Source: Variovorax sp. MHTC-1 (GTDB taxonomy: Bacteria > Pseudomonadota > Gammaproteobacteria > Burkholderiales > Burkholderiaceae_C). Taken from it: 64,000 bases of DNA. Positions 32,730-41,992 of the stretch are shown here, one piece after another; positions within the stretch are counted from its first letter, which is position 1; each line of letters begins with the position of its first letter. The stretch covers positions 1-64,000 of the forward strand of contig NZ_RWKI01000006.1 in NCBI RefSeq assembly GCF_003984645.1. Reading direction: 5' to 3'. Below the pieces are notes generated by a model. That model saw only the letters and a program-made list of their open reading frames with translations, was not told the origin of the DNA and did not search any database. The position numbers and the translations under genes were made by a program.

Positions 32730-32797
32730 GGAGGTAGGTGACTTCAGTTTCGTGTAACGAGTAGTCACTTACTGTAACTGAACCTCAAGGGTTAACC

Positions 32798-34912
32798 CTA
32801 GACCAACGCTGCGATCTCCGCCGCGCTCAAGGCGCCGTGATAGAGCCGGAAGTCGTCCACGCGTCCCGCCAGCGCCGGATCCGCCGTGAACTGGGAGCGC
32901 CCGAGCCAGTTCTGCGTGGTCTCGCCGAGATCGACGGGCGCCAGCGTCATCTGCGTGTTCGTGCCCACCGCGAGGCCGTCGACGTACAGCGTGCCGAGAT
33001 GGCCGGACAGGGTCACCGCCACATGTACCCAGCGGCCGGCCGGCAGCGCCGCGCTGCCGTCGATCACCTGCTCGTTGTAGCCGTGGACCGTGGAGATCGC
33101 ATAGCGGACCGTGCCGGCATTGCTGCGCGGCGTCAGCATCATGTAGCGGCGCGGGCCGGAGCCGAAGTCGAAGACGCGCGACCAGGTGGCGGCGCCGTCC
33201 AGGTACACCTTCGCCGCGATCGTGAAGTCGCCGAGATCCTTCACCAGGCCCGCGGCGAGCGTGGCGTGGCCGTTGGCGCCGTCGTCGGTCTTCTTCTGCA
33301 GCAGCAGCTCGGGCTTGATCGCCGCCCGCACCTCGTTCGATGCCGCGCTCTCCCCTGCCGCATTCACCGCAACGATCGCGTAGTAGTACACGGCGCCGGG
33401 GATGACGGTGCCGTCCATGAATGTCAGCGTGTCGGTGATGCCGGCGGCGATCGTGGTGTAGGGGCCGCCCGCGCTGGCCGCGCGCTTGACCGTGTAGCTC
33501 AGCGCGTCCGTGCAGCCCCACCACGACAGCAGCACCTGCGGCCCGCGCACCCGCGCCGTCAGGCCGCTTGGTCGCCCGCGCGTCGCGATGGGGTCGCGCG
33601 AGAAGGTCAGGGTCCCGAAACCGAGTTGATCGCCATTGCCGCCGTCCCGCTCGGGGCGCAGTTGGGCCGCCTGCATCGCCGCATAGGGCGTCGCGATGCC
33701 GAGGCGGTTGGCGTAGTGGTTGTACACGCTCTCCCAGACCACGCGCTGGTGCCCCTGCCCGCCCGTCGACAGCACGGACTGGGTGCCCTGCCTGTTGATG
33801 TTGGTGAAGAAGGGCACCGTGTAGAAGGCGCTGGTCGCATCGCGCAGGTTGGACTTCGCCACGTACTCGGCGCCGGCGAGGAAACGGTTGTTCTCGTAGC
33901 CGTAGACGTCGTCACCCTGGTTCCACGCCATCTCGCAGAATGCACCCGCCAGACCGATGCCGAGCGTGCAGTGCCCCTGGTCGCGGCCGCTCTCCTGCCA
34001 TTGGCCGAGATAGCCCGGATGCACGTGGTAGACCGCCTGCAGGCCCGCGCCGTTACCTTGGCCGGACTTGTAGTAGCTCAGGGCCTCGTCGTAGATGTCT
34101 TGCCGGTCGCACAGCACGCCGATGGCCAGCATCGACGCCAGTGCGCACTGGTCCCAGTTGGCCCAGTAGTTGGTGATCTGGGCACCGTTGTGGTTGACGA
34201 GGAAGCTGTGGTTGAGCGGGTAGAACACCGTGAGCATCATGTTCTGGAAGCGCGCCAGATCGCTCGCCGCCCAGCCTGCGTAGGAGCGCATGATCTCGGC
34301 CGCGTTCGCGAATTGGTAGCCATAGATGCCGGCGGCCAGGAAGCGGTCCGCGTTGCCGTGGATCGCGGTCAGGGTCGAGGACCATGCGTTCAGGAACACC
34401 ACCGCGAGATCGGCATAGCGCGCGTCGCCCGAGACCTTCCAGCGCAATGCCAATTGATAGGCGCGCGCGATGTCGATGTACATCTGGGCGAAGTTCGAGT
34501 CTTCGCCGCCGCGGATCACGATGGCCAGCGGACGCGGGGCGGCGCCGAGCTGGGAGCGGCCATTGGAGATCAGCGCATTCCAGCCGCTCAGCCAAGGCTG
34601 CGCGCCGGCCGCGACCTTCAGTCGCATGCGTTCGAAATCGGCCTCAGTGTGCAGCAGGCCGGGATGCGTGAACTTTCGCGCTTGCGAGGTCGAGGTCGAG
34701 TTGGCGACAGGCTCGGTCGCAGAGACTCCGGTGGACGTGGCCGTCGAAGTCGCCGCATTCTGTTGCGTGCTGCCGAGCGCGCCGGCGCTGCCGAATCCGC
34801 CGCTTCCGCCGTCTCCACAGCCCGCGGCTCCGAGGGCCGCAAAGCTCACCGCACCCACGCAGAAGAGGCGGCGGTCCAAAGAAATGTCGTTGTCGTTTTC
34901 TGGCTGATCCAC
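32798..34912 (-). CDS. Surface lipoprotein: alginate-lyase-like, FN3 and LamG domains
   Basis: 704 residues in three parts. N-terminus: a signal with lipobox (VGAVSFAALGAAGC, Cys32), then a Ser/Thr/Ala-rich linker. Residues about 80-390 form an alpha-barrel alginate-lyase-like domain (FTHPGLLHTEADFERMRLKV; HSFLVNHNGAQITNYWANWD; GHCTLGIGLAGAFCEMAWNQ). About 420-505 is a fibronectin type III module (GPQVLLSWWGCTDALSYTVK), and about 530-700 a LamG/concanavalin-like lectin domain (VDDFRLYHGALSAAEIAALV). Likely a polysaccharide-degrading or -binding surface enzyme. The start is placed at GTG 34912 because a good promoter ends 30 bases upstream; an earlier start at 35002 is possible. A lone gene between the two formate dehydrogenase loci. 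Confidence 0.82.
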   Translation of the reverse strand: MDQPENDNDISLDRRLFCVGAVSFAALGAAGCGDGGSGGFGSAGALGSTQQNAATSTATSTGVSATEPVANSTSTSQARKFTHPGLLHTEADFERMRLKVAAGAQPWLSGWNALISNGRSQLGAAPRPLAIVIRGGEDSNFAQMYIDIARAYQLALRWKVSGDARYADLAVVFLNAWSSTLTAIHGNADRFLAAGIYGYQFANAAEIMRSYAGWAASDLARFQNMMLTVFYPLNHSFLVNHNGAQITNYWANWDQCALASMLAIGVLCDRQDIYDEALSYYKSGQGNGAGLQAVYHVHPGYLGQWQESGRDQGHCTLGIGLAGAFCEMAWNQGDDVYGYENNRFLAGAEYVAKSNLRDATSAFYTVPFFTNINRQGTQSVLSTGGQGHQRVVWESVYNHYANRLGIATPYAAMQAAQLRPERDGGNGDQLGFGTLTFSRDPIATRGRPSGLTARVRGPQVLLSWWGCTDALSYTVKRAASAGGPYTTIAAGITDTLTFMDGTVIPGAVYYYAIVAVNAAGESAASNEVRAAIKPELLLQKKTDDGANGHATLAAGLVKDLGDFTIAAKVYLDGAATWSRVFDFGSGPRRYMMLTPRSNAGTVRYAISTVHGYNEQVIDGSAALPAGRWVHVAVTLSGHLGTLYVDGLAVGTNTQMTLAPVDLGETTQNWLGRSQFTADPALAGRVDDFRLYHGALSAAEIAALV

Positions 34913-34942
34913 GTTTGACTTGGCGCTGTGAGTGCTGGAAAA

Positions 34943-34972
34943 GTTACAGCCAGCAACATATATGCCAGTCAA
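34943..34972 (-). promoter_or_regulatory. Probable sigma-70 promoter of the LamG lipoprotein gene
   Basis: On the minus strand TTGACT (34972-34967) is followed after 18 bases by TGTAAC (34948-34943), with an AT-rich spacer containing ATATATG. A transcript starting near 34936 would have a leader of about 24 bases before the GTG start at 34912. The fit to consensus is 5 of 6 at -35 and 4 of 6 at -10. Confidence 0.5.
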
Positions 34973-35084
34973 TTGCGCCGAGGTCCTCGCGCAGGGCCGC
35001 ACCTGGCATGCATACCCGCGGCGCGCCCTGCGACGTCAGAAAGACGTCGAATATGCCAAAAATGTCACATCACGGTGCCGCTTC

Positions 35085-37985
35085 TCAGTGCGCCGTCGCC
35101 GCTTCCCCCGTCGCTACCGCCCCGGTTCCATAGCCCGCCGCCGCCACCGGCGTACCGCCGCGCAGCACCTGCACCGCGCAGTACTTGAACTCCGGGATCT
35201 TGCCCATCGGATCGAGCGCCGCGTTGGTCATCAGGTTGGCCGCCGCCTCGTAGTAGGCGAAGGGCACGAACACCGCGCCGTTCGGGGTGCCATCGTCGCG
35301 GCGCACGTGGATCGTCACCTCGCCGCGGCGCGAACGGATCGTGACCACGTCGCCCGCCTGCAGTCCCAGGGTTTCCAGGTCGCCCTGGTTCATCGACGCC
35401 GTGGCCATCGGCTCCAGCGCATCGAGCACGGTCGCGCGGCGCGTCATGCTGCCGGTGTGCCAGTGCTCCAGCTGCCGGCCGGTGATCAGCACGAAGGGGT
35501 ACTCGGCATCGGGCCGCTCGTCGGCCGGGATGATGTCGGCGGGCACCAGCTTCACACGGCCGTCGGCGGTCGGGAAATCGTCGATGAAGACGGTCGGCTG
35601 GCCAGGGTCGTCCGCGCTGAGACAGGGGTAGGTCACGCTCGACTCGCGCTGCAGCCGGTCCCAGGTGATGCCGCTGATGACGGCATGCATGGCCTGGCGC
35701 ATTTCTTCATAGACGGCGGCCACGCCGGACTCCTCGCCTTCGTAGTTCCATTGCAAGTCCATGCGCTTGGCGATCTGCTGGATGATCCAGAGATCGGGCT
35801 TCGCATCGCCGGGCGGGTTGAGCGCCTTCTTGCCGAGCTGCACCATCCGGTCGGTGTTGCTCACCGTGCCGGTCTTCTCTGGCCAGGCGGTGGCGGGCAG
35901 CACCACGTCGGCGAGCCAGGCGGTCTCGGTCATGAAGATGTCCTGCACCACCAGGTGTTCCAGGCTCGCGAGCGCATGGCGTGCGTGGTTGAGATCGGGG
36001 TCGCTCATCGCGGGGTTCTCGCCCATGATGTACATGCCGCGGATCTTGTGCGGATCGCTGTCCGGCGCCAGCGCCTTGTGCATGATCTCGACCACCGTGT
36101 AGCCCGGCTTCTCGTCCAGCGGCATGCCCCAGAAGTTCTCGAACCACGCGTGCACGCCGGGGTTGTCGACGCGCTGGTAGTTGGGGAACATCATCGGGAT
36201 CAGCCCCGCATCGCTCGCGCCCTGCACGTTGTTCTGGCCGCGCAGCGGATGCAGGCCGGAGCCCGGCTTGCCGATCTGGCCGGTGACCGTGACCAGCGCG
36301 ATCAGGCAGCGCGCGTTGTCGGTGCCGTGCACGTGCTGGCTGATGCCCATGCCCCACAGAACCATCGCGCCCTTCGCCTTGGCGAAGGCCCGCGCCACTT
36401 CGCGCAGCGTCTCGGCCGGGATGCCGCAGATCGGCGCCATCGCCTCGGGGCTGTAGCCCTTGACGTTCTCGCGCAGCGCCTCGAAGTTGCTGGCGCGCTC
36501 GCGCACGAAGGCCTCGTCGACCAGGCCTTCGTCGATCACGGCGTGGATCAGCGCATTGAGCATGGCGACATCGGTGTCGGCCTTGAACTGCAAGGTGCGC
36601 CAGGCGTGCTTGCCGATATCGGTGACGCGCGGGTCGGCCAGCACGATCTTGGCGCCGCGCTTGGCGGCGTTCTTCATCCAGGTGGCGGCCACCGGATGGT
36701 TGGCGGTGGGGTTGGAGCCGATGACGAAGATCAGGTCCGCGTGCTCCACATCGTTGACTTGGTTGCTGACCGCGCCCGAGCCCACGCCTTCGAGCAGCGC
36801 CGCCACGCTGGAGGCATGGCACAGCCGCGTGCAATGGTCGACGTTGTTGCTGCCGAAGCCGGTGCGCACCAGCTTCTGGAACAGGTAGGCCTCCTCGTTG
36901 CTGCCCTTGGCCGAGCCGAAGCCGGCCAGCGCCTTCTTGCCGTGCGTGTCGCGCAGGCCCTTGAGCTTGCCGGCGGTGAGCGCGAGCGCCTCTTCCCAGC
37001 TGGCTTCGCGGAAAGCGTCCTGCCAGTCGCCGGGCCGCGGTGCGTCGCCGAGATCCTTGGGCACGCCGGGCTTGCGGATCAGCGGCTTGGTCAGGCGCTG
37101 CGGATGGTGCGCATAGTCGAAGCCGAAGCGGCCCTTGACGCACAGCCGGCTGTGATTGGCCGGGCCGTCGCGGCCGTCGACGCTGACGATCTTTTCATCT
37201 TTCACGTTGTAGGTGATCAGGCAGCCCACGCCGCAGAAGGGGCAGACCGAATCGACCTTGCGGTCGACCTGCTGCGAGCCGATCTGGCTCTTGGGCATCA
37301 AGGCGCCGGTCGGGCAGGCCTGCACGCATTCGCCGCAGGCCACGCAGGTGCTGTCGCCCATCGGGTCGTCGAGGTCGAACACGATCTTCGAATGTTCGCC
37401 GCGCATCGCGTAACCGATCACATCGTTGACCTGCTCCTCGCGGCAGGCCCGCACGCAGCGGTTGCACTGGATGCAGGCGTCGAGGTTGACGGCCATCGCC
37501 GGGTGGGAGACATCGGACTTGGGTTGCTCGCGACGCAGGGCCTTGAGTTCGGGGCGGACCTCGATGCCGAGGCGCTCGGCCCATTCGCTGAGCTCGCCGT
37601 GCTGGCCTACTTCCGCAGCCGGGGGGGTGGGTTGGTCGTCATTCCACTTGTAGCCACGGTCCGGCATGTCCGACAGCAGCATCTCCACCACCATCTTCTG
37701 GCTCTTCAGCGCACGCTCGCTGTGGGCCTGCACCTCCATGCCGGCCGTCGCGTTGCGGCAGCAGCTCGGCGCCAGGGTGCGCTCGCCCTTCACCTCCACC
37801 ACGCAGGCGCGGCAATTGCCGTCGGGGCGCAGGCCCTCCTTGTAGCAAAGGTGCGGGATATCGACGCCATGGCGCTGCGCGGCCTGAAGAATGGTCTCGC
37901 CTTCGAAGGCTTGGACGGCGCGGCCGTCGAGCTTGAACTCGATGGTCTGCGGGATCACTTCGGCAAGTCGTGTGGGAGCGTTCAC
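35085..37985 (-). CDS. fdsA: NAD-dependent formate dehydrogenase alpha subunit
   Basis: 966 residues, cytoplasmic (no signal). An N-terminal 2Fe-2S ferredoxin domain (C47, C58, C61, C75) and NuoG-like clusters (CIQCNRCVRAC near 171-181, CVACGECVQACP near 214-225) precede the molybdopterin domain, which opens with CPFCGVGC (248-255). The Mo ligand is C389 with catalytic H390 (TRLCHASSVAA). This is the layout of FdsA of Cupriavidus necator and of Rhodobacter capsulatus FdsA. It starts with GTG overlapping the stop of the FdsGB gene (GTGA). Oxidises formate and feeds NAD+ reduction by its partner. No fdsC or fdsD follows. Confidence 0.95.
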   Translation of the reverse strand: MNAPTRLAEVIPQTIEFKLDGRAVQAFEGETILQAAQRHGVDIPHLCYKEGLRPDGNCRACVVEVKGERTLAPSCCRNATAGMEVQAHSERALKSQKMVVEMLLSDMPDRGYKWNDDQPTPPAAEVGQHGELSEWAERLGIEVRPELKALRREQPKSDVSHPAMAVNLDACIQCNRCVRACREEQVNDVIGYAMRGEHSKIVFDLDDPMGDSTCVACGECVQACPTGALMPKSQIGSQQVDRKVDSVCPFCGVGCLITYNVKDEKIVSVDGRDGPANHSRLCVKGRFGFDYAHHPQRLTKPLIRKPGVPKDLGDAPRPGDWQDAFREASWEEALALTAGKLKGLRDTHGKKALAGFGSAKGSNEEAYLFQKLVRTGFGSNNVDHCTRLCHASSVAALLEGVGSGAVSNQVNDVEHADLIFVIGSNPTANHPVAATWMKNAAKRGAKIVLADPRVTDIGKHAWRTLQFKADTDVAMLNALIHAVIDEGLVDEAFVRERASNFEALRENVKGYSPEAMAPICGIPAETLREVARAFAKAKGAMVLWGMGISQHVHGTDNARCLIALVTVTGQIGKPGSGLHPLRGQNNVQGASDAGLIPMMFPNYQRVDNPGVHAWFENFWGMPLDEKPGYTVVEIMHKALAPDSDPHKIRGMYIMGENPAMSDPDLNHARHALASLEHLVVQDIFMTETAWLADVVLPATAWPEKTGTVSNTDRMVQLGKKALNPPGDAKPDLWIIQQIAKRMDLQWNYEGEESGVAAVYEEMRQAMHAVISGITWDRLQRESSVTYPCLSADDPGQPTVFIDDFPTADGRVKLVPADIIPADERPDAEYPFVLITGRQLEHWHTGSMTRRATVLDALEPMATASMNQGDLETLGLQAGDVVTIRSRRGEVTIHVRRDDGTPNGAVFVPFAYYEAAANLMTNAALDPMGKIPEFKYCAVQVLRGGTPVAAAGYGTGAVATGEAATAH

Positions 37986-39790
37986 GCGATCTCCTCGGGG
38001 AAGTACTTCTGGATGCAGCGGATCGGATTGGGCGCGGCCTGCCCGAGGCCGCAAATCGATGCGTCCCCCATGACCTCGGCGAGGTCTTCCAGCGTGGCGT
38101 TGTCCCACACCGGCGCCTGCATCAGCGCCGCCGCCTTGGCGGTGCCGACGCGGCAGGGCGTGCACTGGCCGCAGCTCTCGTGTTCGAAGAAACGCATCAT
38201 GTTCAGCGCCGCATCGCGTGCGCGATCGTGCTGGCTCAGCACCATCACGGCGGCCGAGCCGATGAAGCAGCCGTAGGGCTGCAACGTGTCGAAATCCAGC
38301 GGGATGTCGCTCATCGAGGCCGGCAGGATGCCGCCCGAGGCGCCGCCGGGCAGATAGGCGTAGAGCGTGTGGCCGTCGAGCATGCCGCCGCAGTATTCGT
38401 CGATCAGCTCCTGCACCGTGATGCCGGCCGGCGCGAGCTTGACACCGGGGTTCTTGACGCGCCCGCTGACGCTGAAGCTGCGCAAGCCCTTGCGCCCATG
38501 GCGGCCGAAGCCGCTGAACCACTGCGGGCCTTTTTCGACGATGTCGCGCACCCAGTAGAGCGTTTCGAAGTTGTGCTCGAGCGTGGGCCGGCCGAACAGG
38601 CCGACCTGCGCGATGTAGGGGGGACGCATGCGCGGCTCGCCGCGCTTGCCCTCGATGCTCTCGATCATCGCGGACTCCTCGCCGCAGATGTAGGCGCCGG
38701 CGCCGCGCCGCAGCTCGATGCGCGGCAGGGTGCAGGGCGGGTCGGCCTTGAGCTTGGCCAGCTCGACCTCGAGCAGCCGGCGGCAGTCGTGGTATTCGTC
38801 GCGCAGGTAGATGTAGCAGGCCTCGGTACCGACCACCTGCGCCGCCACCAGCAGTCCTTCGAGGAAGCGGTGAGGATCGCGCTCGAGGTAGGTGCGGTCC
38901 TTGAAGGTGCCGGGCTCGCCCTCGTCGATGTTGACCGCCATCAGCCGGGGCGCCGGCTGCTCGCGCACGATGCGCCACTTGCGCCCGGCCGGGAAACCCG
39001 CACCGCCGAGCCCGCGCAGGCCCGAGTCTTCCATCGCCTTGATGACGGCCTCGGCATCGTGCTCGCCGTTGACCAGCGCGGCCGCGAGCGCATAGCCGCC
39101 GTTGGCGCGGTAGGTGGCGTAGTCGGTGAAGGCGGGGATTTCCGCAATGCCATCAGGCGGCGGCGAGACGCTTTGCTCGGCCAGCGCCGCCGGCACGAAA
39201 TTAAAGGTCTCGCGCGCTGCCGGCCTGGCGTCCAGCGCCCGCAGCAGCCGGTCGGTGGTTGCCAGCGGCACGGCACGCTGGTGCACCGCCGCGGCGGGCG
39301 CCTGCTCGCAGCGGCCGATGCAGGGCGCGGAGATCACGCGCACGTCGTCGCGGCCGGCCGCGCCCAGCAGCGCAGGCAGCCGCGCGAGCAGGTCCTGCGC
39401 GCCGGCCAGCTCGCAGGCCAGGCCGTCGCACACGCGGATCGTGAGCCCAGGTGCCTGCTCGTCGCCGCGCAGGACTTCGAAGTGGTGATAGAAGGTCGCG
39501 ACCTCGTAGATCTCGGCCATCGGAACGTTGATGAGCGAGGCCAGCGCCACCAGGTGGCGGTCGTGCAGACCGCCGTGCGCATCGTTGAGCAGGTGCAGCT
39601 GCTCGATCAGCAGGTCGCGCCGCCAGCCGTCATCGGGCCGCGGGCCGATGAGCGCGCGTACCTCCGCGAGCGCTTCGGTCTCGGGCTGGCGCCCCTTGAG
39701 CTTGCTCTTGCGGCGGATGCGCTCGCGCAGCTGGTCGGGGGTAGCCAGCGGAATCGCCTGGACGGCGTTCTGGGTGCCTGGGTAGTTCAT
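37982..39790 (-). CDS. NAD-dependent formate dehydrogenase, fused FdsG-FdsB subunit
   Basis: 602 residues with two normally separate subunits in one chain. Residues about 25-170 are the thioredoxin-like 2Fe-2S domain of FdsG/NuoE (cluster C121, C126, C157, C161 in CDGLAC ... PCIGRC). From about 205 on it is FdsB/NuoF: an FMN/NADH-binding region with GLRGLGGAGFPAGRKW and NIDEGEPGTFKDR, the SLBB region, and a C-terminal 4Fe-4S site ESCGQCTPCRVGT. It takes electrons from FdsA and reduces NAD+. In C. necator fdsG and fdsB are separate genes. The linker (about 175-205) has a polar, Pro-containing sequence. ATG at 39790, likely first gene of the operon. Confidence 0.93.
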   Translation of the reverse strand: MNYPGTQNAVQAIPLATPDQLRERIRRKSKLKGRQPETEALAEVRALIGPRPDDGWRRDLLIEQLHLLNDAHGGLHDRHLVALASLINVPMAEIYEVATFYHHFEVLRGDEQAPGLTIRVCDGLACELAGAQDLLARLPALLGAAGRDDVRVISAPCIGRCEQAPAAAVHQRAVPLATTDRLLRALDARPAARETFNFVPAALAEQSVSPPPDGIAEIPAFTDYATYRANGGYALAAALVNGEHDAEAVIKAMEDSGLRGLGGAGFPAGRKWRIVREQPAPRLMAVNIDEGEPGTFKDRTYLERDPHRFLEGLLVAAQVVGTEACYIYLRDEYHDCRRLLEVELAKLKADPPCTLPRIELRRGAGAYICGEESAMIESIEGKRGEPRMRPPYIAQVGLFGRPTLEHNFETLYWVRDIVEKGPQWFSGFGRHGRKGLRSFSVSGRVKNPGVKLAPAGITVQELIDEYCGGMLDGHTLYAYLPGGASGGILPASMSDIPLDFDTLQPYGCFIGSAAVMVLSQHDRARDAALNMMRFFEHESCGQCTPCRVGTAKAAALMQAPVWDNATLEDLAEVMGDASICGLGQAAPNPIRCIQKYFPEEIA

Positions 39791-39874
39791 TGCCTCGGCA
39801 GTCGGTACGGACTGTGTCGCCGCGCGAAGGCACGGCCTGGCCCGAATGTCGCGCTCCTGACGGCTTTCGGCAAA

Positions 39875-39900
39875 TTGAATCCGCACATGGGGCGATTCAA
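39875..39900. promoter_or_regulatory. Inverted repeat, candidate LysR-type operator upstream of fdsGB
   Basis: TTGAATC (39875-39881) and GATTCAA (39894-39900) form a perfect 7-bp dyad with 12 bases between, in a slightly AT-rich stretch 85-110 bases before the fdsGB start and within the spacer after the LysR gene. LysR-type regulators bind dyads with a T-N11-A core, so this is a plausible binding site for the neighbouring regulator. Inference from position and symmetry only. Confidence 0.45.
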
Positions 39901-39942
39901 ATAAGAAATGATGCAGCGCGCCTGGCGCTGCCGGGCTCCAAG

Positions 39943-40887
39943 CTAGCCCCGCAGCGCCCCGCTGTGCGCGGCGACCTCTTGCTGCCACGCCGGGCTCTGC
40001 ACCAGCGCCAGCGCCGCATCGAGGGCGCGCGAGGGCCGCACGGCGGTCTGCGTCATGAAGCCGATCGGCGTGCGCACCTCGGGCGCTACCAGCGGCAGCG
40101 CCTCGAGCTCGCCGTGGCTGCGCACGGCATCGACCATGCCGCCGGGCAGCACGGCGCAGACGTCCCCGGCGCTCACGCTGAGCGCCAGCGTCAGCACCGA
40201 ATTGGTCTCGATGGCCGGCTTCACCGAGACGCCGGCGTCGGCGAAGGCCTGGTCGACGATGGAGCGGTTGTGCATTTCCGGTGTCAACAGGCACAGGGGC
40301 AGCCGCCCCGCTTCGGCCCAGGCGATCGGCGCGCCGAACTGCAGCGCCGGCTGGCCGGCGCTCGCCGACCGGCGCACCAAGTAATAGTGTTCGATGCTCT
40401 GCGGCCAGGCCGTGAGCTTGACCTCGCCGCTTCGCATGCGCTCGGTGTAGCCGAGGGCCAGGTCGAGCGACAGGTTCTCCAGCCCGGTTTCGAGCTCGAG
40501 CGAGCTCATCGACAGCACGGTCGGCACGATGCCCGGATGGCGCGCCCGCAGCCGTCCCGCGAAGCGCGCCAGCATCGGCATCGCGGTCGGCACCGCGGCC
40601 ATGCGGAGGTTGCCGCGCGGACGGTCTTCCTCGCTCTTGAGCAACTGCTGCAGCACCTCGTTCTCGTGCAGCATGCGATGCGCGGCGGCCAGCACGGCCT
40701 CGCCCTCGTGCGTCAGCCCGGAATAGGTCCGCCCGCGCTTGACGATCACCACGCCGAACTCGGCCTCCAGCGCACGCAGCGCGTTCGACAAGGCCGGCTG
40801 CGTGATGTGGCAGGCCTGTGCCGCGCGGCCGAAGTGGCGGTGCTCGTGCAGCGCGCTGAGGTAGCGCATGGACGCGAGCAGGTTCAT
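39943..40887 (-). CDS. LysR-family transcriptional regulator
   Basis: 314 residues. N-terminal winged helix-turn-helix (about 1-60): MRYLSALHEHRHFGRAAQAC followed by HITQPALSNALRALEAEFG, and a C-terminal periplasmic-binding-protein-like effector domain (about 90-300). It lies directly upstream of and on the same strand as fdsGB-fdsA, 152 bases before it; in C. necator a LysR gene (fdsR) also sits beside the fds operon and controls it, so regulation of formate oxidation is the likely job. It could control its own transcript too. Start ATG 40887 has homology to the family N-terminus; an in-frame upstream extension overlaps apbC. Confidence 0.9.
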   Translation of the reverse strand: MNLLASMRYLSALHEHRHFGRAAQACHITQPALSNALRALEAEFGVVIVKRGRTYSGLTHEGEAVLAAAHRMLHENEVLQQLLKSEEDRPRGNLRMAAVPTAMPMLARFAGRLRARHPGIVPTVLSMSSLELETGLENLSLDLALGYTERMRSGEVKLTAWPQSIEHYYLVRRSASAGQPALQFGAPIAWAEAGRLPLCLLTPEMHNRSIVDQAFADAGVSVKPAIETNSVLTLALSVSAGDVCAVLPGGMVDAVRSHGELEALPLVAPEVRTPIGFMTQTAVRPSRALDAALALVQSPAWQQEVAAHSGALRG

Positions 40888-40900
40888 CGCGCGCGTTGGC

Positions 40901-41992
40901 CTAGGTGTTTTTGCTGACCGTGATGGTCGGGAACTTGGCGGAAAAGTCCTTCGCCTTTTCGGCAATGCCGACTGCCACGCGGCGCGCGACCGACTTGTAG
41001 ATGCCGGCCACCTCGCCATCGGGATCGGCCACCACTGTCGGCTTGCCGCTGTCGGCCTGCAGGCGGATGTTGATGTCCAGCGGCAGCGCGCCGAGATAGT
41101 CCATGTCGTATTGCGCTGCCATCTTCTTGCCGCCTTCGGCGCCGAAGATGTGCTCGACGTGGCCGCAGTTCGAGCACACGTGCACCGCCATGTTCTCGAC
41201 GATGCCGAGGATCGGCACGCCGACCTTCTCGAACATCTTGATGCCCTTCTTGGCGTCGAGCAGCGCGATGTCCTGCGGCGTGGTCACGATCACCGCGCCG
41301 GTCATCGGCACGCGCTGCGAGAGCGTGAGCTGGATGTCGCCGGTGCCGGGCGGCATGTCGACGATCAGGTAGTCGAGATCCTTCCAGTTGGTCTGGCGCA
41401 AGAGCTGCTCCAGCGCCTGCGTGGCCATCGGGCCGCGCCAGATCATGGCTTCGTCCTGGTCGACCAGGAAGCCGATCGACATCACCTGCACGCCGTGGTT
41501 CTCCAGCGGCTCCATGGTCTTGCCGTCCTCGCTCTCGGGCCGGCGATCGATGCCCAGCATCATCGGCTGGCTCGGGCCGTAGATGTCGGCGTCGAGCAGG
41601 CCGACGCTGGCGCCCTCGGCCGCCAGCGCCAGCGCCAGGTTGGCTGCGGTGGTGCTCTTGCCCACGCCGCCCTTGCCCGAAGCCACGGCGATGATGTTCT
41701 TGACGTTGGGCATCAGCTGCACGCCGCGCTGCACGGCATGGCTGATGACCTTGGTCGCGATGTTGACCGACACGTTCTCCACGCCGGCCACGCCCTTGGC
41801 CGCCGCCACCAGCGCCTTGCGCATCGCCGGCACCTGGCTCTTGGCCGGATAGCCGAGCTCGATGTCGAAGGAGACGTCGCCCTCGTGGATCTGCAGGTTT
41901 TTCAGCGCCTTGGTGCTGACGAAGTCCTTGCCCGTGTTGGGGTCGAGAACGGTCTTGAGCGCTTCTGAGAGCGCCGCCTGGGTAACTGCCAT
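40901..41992 (-). CDS. apbC: Iron-sulfur cluster carrier ApbC (Mrp/NBP35 family)
   Basis: 363 residues. The N-terminal 85 residues are a MIP18/DUF59 domain; the P-loop ATPase follows with the deviant Walker A GKGGVGKST (near residue 106), Walker B/switch IVDMPPGTGD and the C-terminal CSNCGH motif (CxxC, cluster-holding, near residue 273). It carries 4Fe-4S clusters to apo-proteins. A ready client pool is nearby: two iron-sulfur-rich formate dehydrogenases, ispH, nadA and queE. Divergent order apbC | metG with DUF genes between is common in betaproteobacteria. Only 13 bases before the LysR gene on the same strand. Confidence 0.96.
   Translation of the reverse strand: MAVTQAALSEALKTVLDPNTGKDFVSTKALKNLQIHEGDVSFDIELGYPAKSQVPAMRKALVAAAKGVAGVENVSVNIATKVISHAVQRGVQLMPNVKNIIAVASGKGGVGKSTTAANLALALAAEGASVGLLDADIYGPSQPMMLGIDRRPESEDGKTMEPLENHGVQVMSIGFLVDQDEAMIWRGPMATQALEQLLRQTNWKDLDYLIVDMPPGTGDIQLTLSQRVPMTGAVIVTTPQDIALLDAKKGIKMFEKVGVPILGIVENMAVHVCSNCGHVEHIFGAEGGKKMAAQYDMDYLGALPLDINIRLQADSGKPTVVADPDGEVAGIYKSVARRVAVGIAEKAKDFSAKFPTITVSKNT

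Noticed and set aside
34932..38276. A 1,114-codon open frame on the plus strand
   Set aside because: Antisense to fdsA and the start of the FdsGB gene, same artefactual composition.
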